Assembly: GCA_022376515.1 (NCBI GenBank)
Contig: WTXI01000036.1
Location: 186,001-250,000, forward strand
Source of the DNA: Lactifluus volemus
Lineage: Eukaryota; Basidiomycota; Agaricomycetes; Russulales; Russulaceae
DNA: 64,000 nt
Direction of reading: 5' to 3'
In this document: positions 23,475 through 31,435 of the stretch, in pieces
Layout of the letters: each line of letters begins with the position of its first letter
Numbering within the stretch: position 1 is the stretch's first letter
Notes under the pieces: model-generated
What the model saw: only the letters and a program-made list of their open reading frames with translations
What the model was told of the DNA's origin: nothing
Database searches by the model: none
Made by a program: the position numbers and the translations under genes

Positions 23475-26400
23475 TTAGCACTCCCAGAAGTGGGGGTCCA
23501 GGTTGTGGACGTCGTCGTCGTAGTCGTCGCTGTACCAGTTCTGCTCAGCCTCGTAGTCGGCTTTCGCATCCTTGGCCCAAGCAGCAGGGCAGCGATGACT
23601 CTTGTAATTCTCATGCCCGGTGCCGATGAGGCATTCCCCGCCTTTGCGCGGGCAATTGACGTGCGGGGTCCAGCAGCGGGCGCCGATGTGCCCAAGTTTG
23701 CGACAGAGGTTGCAGCGGGTGTTAGGCGGCTGCCACTCTTTGGCCTTCTTCTTGCCCTTCAGGTCGCGTGCGCTGGCGTAAGGCTTCTTAGCGGTACGAT
23801 GGGGGCGTTCTTCTTCGCTGCTTCCAGCTCCTCCACGCATGCGCGATCCTCCCACCTGTTGTCTGGTTTCTTCATTGGGAAGGGGGCGAGGAGGCAGCGG
23901 CGGGGCACCAGGGACGACGACAGGCGGTGGAAAATTGAAGTGACGAGGTGGCGGTCCTCGTATATCCGCCCTATCACTGAGGATGAAGGGGAGGAGTCTG
24001 GTGGTCGTTCCAGAGGTCCCGAGGCGTCGGATGCTGTCCTCGTGCTTCTTGCGGAGGGCGCTGAGGTTCTGCCCCAGTCTCCTCCCTTCCAGCTTCAACC
24101 GTTCCTTCTCTTCCACCGTCCACCTGTAGCGCTGCACTTCCGCTGTCAGTCCGGGGTCTCCTAGTTGTCTGAGTGCCTCATCGACGGTGCAGTGGAAGAC
24201 GTGAGTGGGGTGGAATAGAACGAGGTCGTCCCGACCTGTCTCCTTCTCTGGGTGGCTGCGTGCGCTGAGAGGGGCCTCGAATGGTCCTTCTCCGGTCTTG
24301 GTGTACCCAGTGATGTAGGAGTCGTCCCTCATGCTGAACTTGACGAACTCCATCTCTATGAATCCTCCTGATTCCGCGTCTTTCATCGTGAAAGAGTAAT
24401 CGTGGGGGTTGTCTTCTTCGTAGTGGTGGAATCCGACGGGAGTGGGGATGGTTCTTTCTGGCACGGGGCTCAGGATTCTGGGGCGAGGAGGAGTGGGGAG
24501 ACGCGGTATCTCTTGGATGTCGTCGTCGTCATCCACCGCGGTCTCGGAGGGTGTGGCTGGTACGTAACGCGGGGAGGAGGGGGCCTCGGATACTGGGGAG
24601 GTGTCTCTGCCCATTAGGAGGTCCTGGATGACTTGGACGTCTACCTGGGCAATCGCCGCGAGGAAGTCCCTATCCTCAGGGCTGTAGACCACCACTGGGC
24701 GGCGAGGAGTAGTGGGAGAAGTGGGGGAAGAGTTATTGGGAGAGGAAGGCATTGGAGAAGAGACCTGGACGGATCGGATGATGACCTGTCTCCTTCTCTT
24801 CGGCTTCGTTTTTATGTCTTCTGCGAGCGCCTTCTTTGGATGCTTCTGGATGAACTCTTTGAGGCAGTCCGGGGCCCGGATGTTCCCTTCTGGTTCCCAA
24901 GTGTCATGTGCTTCGCTGTAGCCCTTCCATCGAACTCTATACTGACATTTCCTATTGTTCTTGCCTCCACTCCACCTCATGTCGAGGATTTGATCCACTT
25001 CGTACTCCGTTTCACCTTCGATCAGGTCAGGTGGCGGTTCTTCAAAGTTCTCACCGTGCTCCTCCGTCTCCTTATATGGTGAGAGGAGGGAGGCATGGAA
25101 GACGTCATGTATCTTCCATGAGGCAGGGAGTCGCAGTTTGAAAACCACTGGTGACACGACTTTGGTCACAAGGAAGGGTCCATGCCGTTTGTTACTCAGT
25201 TTGGCAGTGGGATGCGTCGTCTTTAGATTAGTCCCTTCTAGCCAGACCTTCTCGCCTTCATGGAAAGGCCTGTAGTTACGTTGTCCCTTCTTCCTCTGGG
25301 CGTACCGTTGCAACGTGTTTTGGGCGGCTCTGATCGATCGTTGAGCCTGCTCTCTTACACGTTCCAGGGTGTGTTGCCTGTCTTCCAAAAGGGGAACGTT
25401 GGTTGTGATCGGTTGGTCAGGTAGAGAAGGGGTGTGTCCCATGAGGAGTTCAAACGGTGTCTTGTTTGTGGTGGCGTTAGGCCACGACCTTTGTACGTAC
25501 TGTGCCATAGGTAACCAGGTAGCCCAGTCGTCTTGTTCGTAATTCCCATAGATCCTTAAGTACTGCTCCAGCCACTGGTTAGTGCGTTCTGATTGCCCAT
25601 CTGTCTGTGGGTGGTAAGCTGTACTGAGGTTCTGAGCTGACCCTAGTATTCGACAGAGTTCCCTCGTGAAGTTAGCCGTGAAGCGGGGGTCTCGGTCCGA
25701 GATGACTTTCCTAGGGGCGCCATAGTGGGGAAACACGTGTTTGGCATATAGCGAGGCCACTCCTGGTGCGTCTATGGTTTTATTACAAGGGAGGAAAACG
25801 GCTGCCTTGGTGCAGTCATGGTCGGTGATCGTGAGGATAGAGTCATATCCTTTTGACAGGGGTAAGTCGGTTATCAGGTCTAGGGCTACTGTTTCAAAGG
25901 GGGCAGCGTTTCGCTCTGCGGCGATGGGGAAGATGGGGATCTTGGGTTTGGTGGTACGACTCTTCGTCGCTTGACAGATAGCACATCCTTGCACATAGTT
26001 TTTGACGAATTGTTTGACGTCGGGCCACCAGTAGTCGCGCGTGACAAGCAGGTAGGTGTAAAAAATTCCGGGGTGTCCTGCCGTCTGGTGGTCATGGTAG
26101 TGAGTAACTATCTCCCTTCGCAGGGCGTTGTCTACCACGACAACCGGTTTGTTATCGTGGAACCAGATGTCGTCTCTTTTGTGCATGCGAGGGTGGAGTT
26201 CCGACCAGTGAAGAAGTTCTGCGGGGGTACGGGTTTGCGCTTCAAAAACACATTCTTCGAGAGAGGAGAGGCTGATGGCCCGGACGAAGACAGAGTCGGG
26301 GAGGACTGTAACGTCCTGGTTGTCCTCCTTTCCTTGGTCGTAATCTGGGCGGCGCGAGAGGTGGTCCGCTTTGTTGGACTTCCCAGGCTTGTGGATCAGT

Positions 26401-28337
26401 TTGTAGTTATATTCCGCAAGTTGTGGGATGTATCGGGCAACCCTCCTGTTGATTTTCTGTGGGTTGCGCCAGTGTTGTAAGTTAGCATGGTCCGTAAACA
26501 CCAAAACTTCATGCTGCGCGCCCAGTAGAAGATGTCGCCAGTTCTCCAGTCCTTTGACTACTGCCATCAGTTCCCGGTCAAAGATGTCGTAGCCTCGTTC
26601 AGCTTCATTCAGTGTTTCTGAATGGTAGGCCACTGGTCTTTGTTTCCCATCGTCGTCACGCTGGTAGAGGATGGCCCCTATTGCGTACTGAGAGGCATCC
26701 ACCTCTAGCTCGAACTGCTTGGTTTCGTCTGGTCGGAAGAGTACAGGGTCGCTGGTCACTATGTCAATTAGCTTGTTCAGAGTGTCTGTGCACTCCTGCG
26801 TCCATTTGAACACCTGCCCTTTTTTAAGGAGGCTCGTGAGAGGTTTGGCGATATGGGCGAATCCTCTGATGAAGGGTCTTTGGTACCCTAAGACTCCTAG
26901 GGTGCTCCGTACTTGGGTCACTGTCGACAGTTGCCGCGGCCATGTCGCTAGTCCACTTCGCTTGGTTGGGTCTATGCGGATCGTCCCATCCTTCACATAG
27001 ATGCCTAGGTATTCTACCGCATCCTTTTCGAACTCGCACTTGGGGAGTTTGAGGAACAAGCTGTGATTGCGGAATACTTGTAGAACCTTTCGCGTTATTA
27101 AGCGATGGCGGGCTGGGTCTTTATGCGTGGCTATCAGGAAGTCGTCCATATACCCGTGGCATTCCCCAGGGAATTCATCATAGATGGGTTTGAAGGCCCT
27201 ATCTGCCATTCGTTGGAAGGTGGCCGGGGAATTGTTCAGTCCGAATAGCATGACGTTGGGGTGGTACAGTCCGAAGGGGGTTTTGAAGGCCGCCTTCCAG
27301 CAATCTTCCTCTTTGATGCGTATGTTATGGTACCCTGATCGGATGTCGAATTTGGTGAATAGTTCCTTGCCGCTGAGTTCCTCCATAATTTGTTCTATTC
27401 GTGGCATGGGGTAGACGTCTCTGACCGTCCATTTGTTGACCTCGCAATAATCTTGGATGGGGCGGAGACTTCCATCCTTCTTTTTGATGAAGAACCAGGG
27501 CGTCGACCAAGGGGAGTTGGATTTTTCAATGTAGTTCTTTTGTTCATGTTCGTCAATCCATTCCTTCGTGGCTTGCTTTTCTGCCGCGGTCAGGGGGTAC
27601 ACCTTGCAATTGATGACGTCTGGTGCTCCAGGCTTTAATTTGATCGCGTGGTCCTCTGGTCTGGACGGTGGGAATCGCTTTGCTCCTTCTTCTGAGAAGA
27701 CGTCTGCAAAGTCTCGGTATGGCGGGGGAATCTCTACTTTTTCTTTGTCTTTGCTTGCTTTCTCCGCCCACTGCTGTGCCATGTTGACTTTGCTGACTAG
27801 GATAATTTCATCTCCTTCTTCCCAGGTAGGGTCTACACGCGCTCGTCGTATTATCATTCGTTCCTGTCTTTTCTTCACCCGGTCGTACCACTTGGCTTCC
27901 AGGTGTACTGGGGGTCCTTTTAGTTGACTAGTTTCCCAGTCGAACTTTGGCTGGAATGCCTTCAGCCAAGGGTATCCTAGGATGATTCGGTCTGAGCCCA
28001 GGTTTGAGACATAGAAGTTCTGTACTTCTTCCCTGTCTCCTTGTCTGATCCTGAGTTCACAGTAATGGGTGAGGGCTCCTGCTGTGTTAGCAGAGCCGTC
28101 GGCGTTGGTGATGGTTCGGGGGAGGGGGAGTTTCTGGAGGGCGACGTTTAAGAAGGAGGCGGTGGAGGTGTCCATGAGGTTTTCTGTGGCTCCGCTGTCC
28201 ACAAGGGTTTTTACTTTGGCCATTCGCTGCATGGATCGGTAGGGCACATTCAAAATCATAGAATTCCGAGTCCTAATACCGATCCGATACAGTTCTATAG
28301 CTCTTTCCCAGGCCGGTGGGTTAGAGCCGCCTAAAAA
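23475..28337 (-). CDS. pol: Chromovirus Pol (PR-RT-RH-IN-chromodomain plus long extension)
   Basis: Made as Gag-Pol by -1 frameshift; about 1,620 residues after the shift. Protease: KTLVDSGATENLM. Reverse transcriptase: primer-grip region and GYMDDFLIATH (YxDD). RNase H: FELEVDASQYAIGAIL ... DRELMAVVKGLENWRH. Integrase: zinc finger HYHDHQTAGHPG ... GCAICQATK (HHCC), then D in ALDLITDL, D in VISDRDPRFT, E in TDGQSERTNQ. GPF-like HDVFHASLLSPY, then a chromodomain EYEVDQILDMRW ... YRVRWKGYSEAHDTWEPEGN, which should target insertion to marked chromatin. Beyond it lie about 430 further residues: Ser/Pro-rich linker, a folded-looking region (HVFHCTVDEALRQLGDP, VEEKERLKLEGRRLGQNL) and a second zinc knuckle CNLCRKLGHIGARC before the stop. 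No frame break. Confidence 0.95.
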   Translation of the reverse strand, partial: FLGGSNPPAWERAIELYRIGIRTRNSMILNVPYRSMQRMAKVKTLVDSGATENLMDTSTASFLNVALQKLPLPRTITNADGSANTAGALTHYCELRIRQGDREEVQNFYVSNLGSDRIILGYPWLKAFQPKFDWETSQLKGPPVHLEAKWYDRVKKRQERMIIRRARVDPTWEEGDEIILVSKVNMAQQWAEKASKDKEKVEIPPPYRDFADVFSEEGAKRFPPSRPEDHAIKLKPGAPDVINCKVYPLTAAEKQATKEWIDEHEQKNYIEKSNSPWSTPWFFIKKKDGSLRPIQDYCEVNKWTVRDVYPMPRIEQIMEELSGKELFTKFDIRSGYHNIRIKEEDCWKAAFKTPFGLYHPNVMLFGLNNSPATFQRMADRAFKPIYDEFPGECHGYMDDFLIATHKDPARHRLITRKVLQVFRNHSLFLKLPKCEFEKDAVEYLGIYVKDGTIRIDPTKRSGLATWPRQLSTVTQVRSTLGVLGYQRPFIRGFAHIAKPLTSLLKKGQVFKWTQECTDTLNKLIDIVTSDPVLFRPDETKQFELEVDASQYAIGAILYQRDDDGKQRPVAYHSETLNEAERGYDIFDRELMAVVKGLENWRHLLLGAQHEVLVFTDHANLQHWRNPQKINRRVARYIPQLAEYNYKLIHKPGKSNKADHLSRRPDYDQGKEDNQDVTVLPDSVFVRAISLSSLEECVFEAQTRTPAELLHWSELHPRMHKRDDIWFHDNKPVVVVDNALRREIVTHYHDHQTAGHPGIFYTYLLVTRDYWWPDVKQFVKNYVQGCAICQATKSRTTKPKIPIFPIAAERNAAPFETVALDLITDLPLSKGYDSILTITDHDCTKAAVFLPCNKTIDAPGVASLYAKHVFPHYGAPRKVISDRDPRFTANFTRELCRILGSAQNLSTAYHPQTDGQSERTNQWLEQYLRIYGNYEQDDWATWLPMAQYVQRSWPNATTNKTPFELLMGHTPSLPDQPITTNVPLLEDRQHTLERVREQAQRSIRAAQNTLQRYAQRKKGQRNYRPFHEGEKVWLEGTNLKTTHPTAKLSNKRHGPFLVTKVVSPVVFKLRLPASWKIHDVFHASLLSPYKETEEHGENFEEPPPDLIEGETEYEVDQILDMRWSGGKNNRKCQYRVRWKGYSEAHDTWEPEGNIRAPDCLKEFIQKHPKKALAEDIKTKPKRRRQVIIRSVQVSSPMPSSPNNSSPTSPTTPRRPVVVYSPEDRDFLAAIAQVDVQVIQDLLMGRDTSPVSEAPSSPRYVPATPSETAVDDDDDIQEIPRLPTPPRPRILSPVPERTIPTPVGFHHYEEDNPHDYSFTMKDAESGGFIEMEFVKFSMRDDSYITGYTKTGEGPFEAPLSARSHPEKETGRDDLVLFHPTHVFHCTVDEALRQLGDPGLTAEVQRYRWTVEEKERLKLEGRRLGQNLSALRKKHEDSIRRLGTSGTTTRLLPFILSDRADIRGPPPRHFNFPPPVVVPGAPPLPPRPLPNEETRQQVGGSRMRGGAGSSEEERPHRTAKKPYASARDLKGKKKAKEWQPPNTRCNLCRKLGHIGARCWTPHVNCPRKGGECLIGTGHENYKSHRCPAAWAKDAKADYEAEQNWYSDDYDDDVHNLDPHFWEC

Positions 28338-30073
28338 CCCTCGTCTTTCAGCATGCTGTCCATGAGCTCTTCGCGCTGCTCCCTGGTCATTCCTCTGACT
28401 TTCCCCAGGAAGTCTCTTTTGTCGTCTTCCTCTTCTGGTTCTTCGCTTGGCTCCGTGCTGGCTGTGGAGGCTTCCTTCGCTACTATTCGCTTGGGCGCGG
28501 TCTTCCAGGTGTTCGTCCTTCCCTTCTTTTTGGGGCAGACTCTGGCCATATGTCCAGTTTCTTTGCAGAAGAAACAAGCCCCTTTCTTCATGAGGCTGTC
28601 TTTTTCTGCGTCTGTCATGGCGTTGACCTGGACGTTGTCTATGTCCATGGCGTCGGAGCGTCGGTCCTTCTGTCTGCTCTTGGCGCGTTCTTGCCAAGTG
28701 CGTCTGCCGTCTTTGCTTTCTTTGTACTTTTTGACACGCTCCTGGAATCCGTGTGCGCCCCACTCTGCCCATTTAGCTTGTTCAGCCCTTGCCGCGTCCG
28801 CCCACTGCTGGAAGGTGCGCGGGGCTGGGTTGATGTGGTAGAGGGCATTGTGTAGTGCCTGTTGGAGCCCTTGCCGGAACATGATGATGGTTCCTTTGTC
28901 TTGAAGGCTTCTGTTTGCCTTCCTGGCGAGTTCCGTGAAGTCGCTGATGTAAGTGTCTAGTTCTCCTCCTTTCATCTGAAGGTTGGAGAGGTTTCTTTCC
29001 GCGTTTTGTTCTGCCGCTGTATCCTGGAACGCGCTCCTGAATTCGTCTGTGAAAGTGTCCCACAGCCATTGGTTGTCATAACCGACTGGGTTCACGTTTC
29101 GCGTCGTGACATTGTGGAGCCATTGAACCTGGGTCCTATTCCAGTTGGCGACTTTGGGTCCTTTGATGTAGGACAGGCAGTTGGCGACCCTTTGGTAGGG
29201 GAGGGCAAAGGCGTAGTTGAAGGTATTGTTGAGGCAGAAGAGGTTCCATTCGTCCATGAAATCATCCGCCTTCTGCCTGTCTCCATCAAAGATGGTGGGT
29301 GGTCGTCCAGTGGGTGCTCCCATGAGGTAGCCTGGTCCTGGCATCGGCCCTTGTGGCAGTCCGCCCCCTGGGGGTCCACCGCCCGGGGGTCCGGCTGGGG
29401 GCCAGCCTGGGGGTCCCCCTCCATGAGGTGGGCCTTGAGGCGGTCCTTGCGGAGGGCCTTGAGGCGGTCCTTGAGGTGGGCCTGGAGGCGGTGCTCCCCC
29501 TTGGTTGAGTACCCATCCTTGACCGATGACTGGGGGAAGTGGTCCTTCCCCCCTTATTGCTCGGTTGGCCGTCATCGTTGGTGCTTCGGTTATGGTCGCT
29601 CTGACTTGTATTGGTTCTGGTTCTATCGTGATGGCGTCTACCTGTTCTGCTAGGTGGATCATCGGGGTGTTTGCTGGTGGTTCTTGGTAGGAGTGGGTGG
29701 ATAGGGGAGTCGTCGGTTCTGGTTCTCCTGTACTCCCGTCATCTTCACTGTCCTCCCTTATTGCATTGAGAGCGCGGTTGTTTGGGTGCTGGGCGTCGTC
29801 CTCACGCCACCATCCTGCTCCTGCTGCTTCATTGAGCCTGAGTGCAGGGCAAGACTTGAGTATCTCGTGGTGGCGTAGTACGGCGTGCCAGACGTCGTTG
29901 ATGAACTCTACGCGGACCGATTCTCCTTCTTGCGCAACACAGTAACATCGGTCCGTGGGGTTCCAGTATATACCGCCTTTCACGTGCGCAGGTAAATCGT
30001 CGTTGTATCGGGTGGGCACTGGGATCAGTGTCTCGTTGTCTGGGAACTCTATTCTGAGGAGGGTCGCGCTCAT
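28331..30073 (-). CDS. gag: Chromovirus Gag
   Basis: 580-residue capsid/nucleocapsid protein, ATG start MSATLLRIEFPDNETL. A Pro/Gly-rich tract with GPPQGPP repeats (about residues 190-250) precedes the retrotrans-gag capsid region (about 265-440; NLFCLNNTFNYAF, WDTFTDEFRSAF, LQMKGGELDTYISDFTELAR). Near the C-terminus is a zinc knuckle ACFFCKETGHMARVC (C-x2-C-x4-H-x4-C), then a basic and an acidic tail ending KDEGF. The stop directly follows a slippery heptamer, so Pol is made by -1 frameshift. Confidence 0.93.
   Translation of the reverse strand: MSATLLRIEFPDNETLIPVPTRYNDDLPAHVKGGIYWNPTDRCYCVAQEGESVRVEFINDVWHAVLRHHEILKSCPALRLNEAAGAGWWREDDAQHPNNRALNAIREDSEDDGSTGEPEPTTPLSTHSYQEPPANTPMIHLAEQVDAITIEPEPIQVRATITEAPTMTANRAIRGEGPLPPVIGQGWVLNQGGAPPPGPPQGPPQGPPQGPPQGPPHGGGPPGWPPAGPPGGGPPGGGLPQGPMPGPGYLMGAPTGRPPTIFDGDRQKADDFMDEWNLFCLNNTFNYAFALPYQRVANCLSYIKGPKVANWNRTQVQWLHNVTTRNVNPVGYDNQWLWDTFTDEFRSAFQDTAAEQNAERNLSNLQMKGGELDTYISDFTELARKANRSLQDKGTIIMFRQGLQQALHNALYHINPAPRTFQQWADAARAEQAKWAEWGAHGFQERVKKYKESKDGRRTWQERAKSRQKDRRSDAMDIDNVQVNAMTDAEKDSLMKKGACFFCKETGHMARVCPKKKGRTNTWKTAPKRIVAKEASTASTEPSEEPEEEDDKRDFLGKVRGMTREQREELMDSMLKDEGF
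28334..28340 (-). other. -1 ribosomal frameshift heptamer G GGT TTT
   Basis: In the gag frame the message reads GAG GGT TTT TAG. The heptamer GGGTTTT fits X XXY YYZ in phase and lies immediately before the gag stop. A -1 shift turns ...EGF-stop into ...EGFLGGSNPPAWERA, joining the open pol frame exactly. Confidence 0.85.
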
Positions 30074-30128
30074 ATTGCAACTGCAAGTACGCCGACTTCT
30101 GAGGCAGTTCTGGCAAAGGGATGAGAAT

Positions 30129-30395
30129 CTAGGCGCCGTCGTGTTCTAGTTCCGGGTCAAGCGTTTCCAATAGGATCGTCTCGCTTCTGTAGTCTTCTAG
30201 ACTGTCGCTCAGGATCTCGTCTGCTTGCTCAATGGTCTGGGCAAGTTCGTGGAGTTCCGTCAGGAGCCTTCGTTTCTTTTCACCTGTAGCTAGGTCGAGT
30301 AGGAGGAGTACCATGTAGTATTCCTGCTCCGCAGAGATCCGGATGGCGAGCGCCTCTACCAGATGTTCAATGCGGTCGTTCGGGGGTTCTGCCAC
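30129..30395 (-). other. Leader open frame without ATG start
   Basis: Between primer binding site and gag the minus strand is open for 88 codons and would encode an acidic, helical, Leu/Glu-rich peptide, but the frame begins with GTG directly after a stop; the first ATG leaves about 61 codons. Could be an upstream ORF, a spliced gag exon, or chance. Confidence 0.25.
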
Positions 30396-30413
30396 CTTTC
30401 AGTGGTGCGTGGG

Positions 30414-30424
30414 AGCTTGGACTT
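30414..30424 (-). other. Primer binding site for self-priming
   Basis: Minus strand AAGTCCAAGCT starts 1 nt after the 5' LTR. It is not the usual TGG start complementary to a tRNA CCA end. Instead it is exactly complementary over 11 nt, and no further, to AGCTTGGACTT in the LTR at the predicted transcript start. This is the arrangement known from Tf1, where the 5' end of the transcript folds back and primes. Confidence 0.8.
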
Positions 30425-30425
30425 A

Positions 30426-30869
30426 TGTTAGGGACTAGCTGTTCCTAGTTCCTAAGATAGGATCAAGTTGTTCAGGAGGACCAACAGAGACGCGAGTCTA
30501 AGTTGGGTCTAGCTAAGTTATAGCACTTAGAGGGCTTCAAGAGAGAGAGGGATCACAAGGGGATTTGTGAGGAGATTCAAGAGGCTAGTATTGGAGAGAA
30601 GTCCAAGCTGGAGAGCAAGGACACAAGGTAAGACGTCTTATATACTGTACAGGGCAAAGGGCGAGTGACATCAGTAATGATGTCATGAGCCTGGGTCTAA
30701 CTACAACGTCATCGAAGTTCTAGGCTAATGATGTCATAAGGGTCACTATGAGTCAAGAACACACTGTTCCGTGTCGTACAAGGTGAGGCTCTGTCCGTAA
30801 GCGAGAATGTAGATGGAAATGAAAAACATGAGGCAACAGGGAGGCAGAGGTCTAGACAAATCCGTAACA
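30426..30869 (-). repeat. 5' LTR of the chromovirus
   Basis: 444 bp; identical to the LTR at 22994-23437 except one C/T difference (GTAGATGGAA here, GTAGACGGAA there). Contains a TATA box and the predicted transcript start (see separate entries) and repeated ATGATGTCAT motifs upstream of the TATA box on the minus strand (30677-30686, 30728-30737). Confidence 0.96.
30599..30644 (-). promoter_or_regulatory. LTR TATA box and predicted transcript start
   Basis: On the minus strand TATATAA (30644-30638) is followed 28 nt later by AGCTTGGACTT (30609-30599). Pol II initiation about 30-35 nt after the start of a TATA box would put +1 at or next to the A of AGCTTGG. The same arrangement exists in the other LTR (23206-23212 and 23167-23177). 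Confidence 0.7.
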
Positions 30870-31435
30870 CCCAACCCAATCCAATCCAATCCAATCCAAC
30901 GACTTGAACTGTTAATATCCCATTATGCACAACTCAGACATTGAGGACAATGACCCTACACCATTTGTGCTCAAAGAATGGATAGGGAAGGGATGCCAGC
31001 TTCCAAATGCGATAGACACCCCCAGCGGTCTCGAAGAGCACTTTCAATGCTCAGAGAGACATCAAACACAAGTTCTACCCCAATGAGAAGGCAATCAAAG
31101 TATTCAACAAGCGGAAGGGCTCTTCTGCAGTCCCAGCAGGCCCGGCAAATTGTGACTTGGAGGAAGAGAATGAGGGCACATAGTTAATTGGACTCTGATG
31201 TACTACTGATGCACTATATCAACTCGTACTCATCACTTCAAGCTTTGTCCCAAAATAGATATATATATGATGCCTGATCCGTTGTGCAGATAAAAATTGG
31301 TGTCCAGCCCAGTCAAGGTGAGGATTGATCCCAAAAACGGATAAAATTTGCCCAAATTCATGCGGATAAAAATCGCAAAAATTTGGTCATTTTGGATCAG
31401 GCCTCCTGGTGTAGTTTCAGGGGTCCTGCTAGTAG

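Larger units (their letters stand above)
22994..30869 (-). mobile_element. Complete Ty3/gypsy chromovirus (Tf1/sushi type)
   Basis: 7.9-kb LTR retrotransposon on the minus strand. Two 444-bp LTRs, TG...CA ends (TGTTA/TAACA), differ at one base. Target duplication CCCAA at 22989-22993 and 30870-30874, within a CCAAT-type microsatellite. Order along the minus strand: 5' LTR, primer binding site, gag, -1 frameshift, protease, reverse transcriptase, RNase H, integrase, chromodomain, C-terminal extension, 3' LTR. All reading frames are open, so the copy is young and may be able to move. Confidence 0.96.
22576..31435. mobile_element. TIR DNA element (hAT-like, 8-bp TSD), host of the chromovirus
   Basis: Flanked by identical 8-bp direct repeats GCTAGTAG (22576-22583 and 31428-31435). 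Inside are inverted ends beginning AGGACCCCTGAAACTACAC (22584 onward; complement ending at 31427), about 34 bp similar. Several subterminal copies of a GCGGATAAAAATT-like motif lie near both ends, as in hAT elements where they bind transposase. Without the inserted LTR element it is about 0.96 kb and encodes no recognisable transposase, so it is non-autonomous. Eight-base duplication and TIR style point to hAT; family not proven. Confidence 0.8.

Noticed and set aside
28338..28772. First about 145 codons of the long pol frame upstream of the frameshift site
   Set aside because: This part overlaps the end of gag in another frame, has Arg/Gln-rich shadow composition and no ATG role; the real Pol starts at the -1 shift.
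29006..29653. Long plus-strand open frames opposite gag and pol
   Set aside because: Antisense shadows of the retroelement genes with Trp/Arg-rich composition and no domain.
22689..31380. Repeated GCGGATAAAAATT strings as a possible CRISPR-like array
   Set aside because: Spacing is irregular, orientation varies, and the host is a eukaryote; they fit transposon subterminal repeats.
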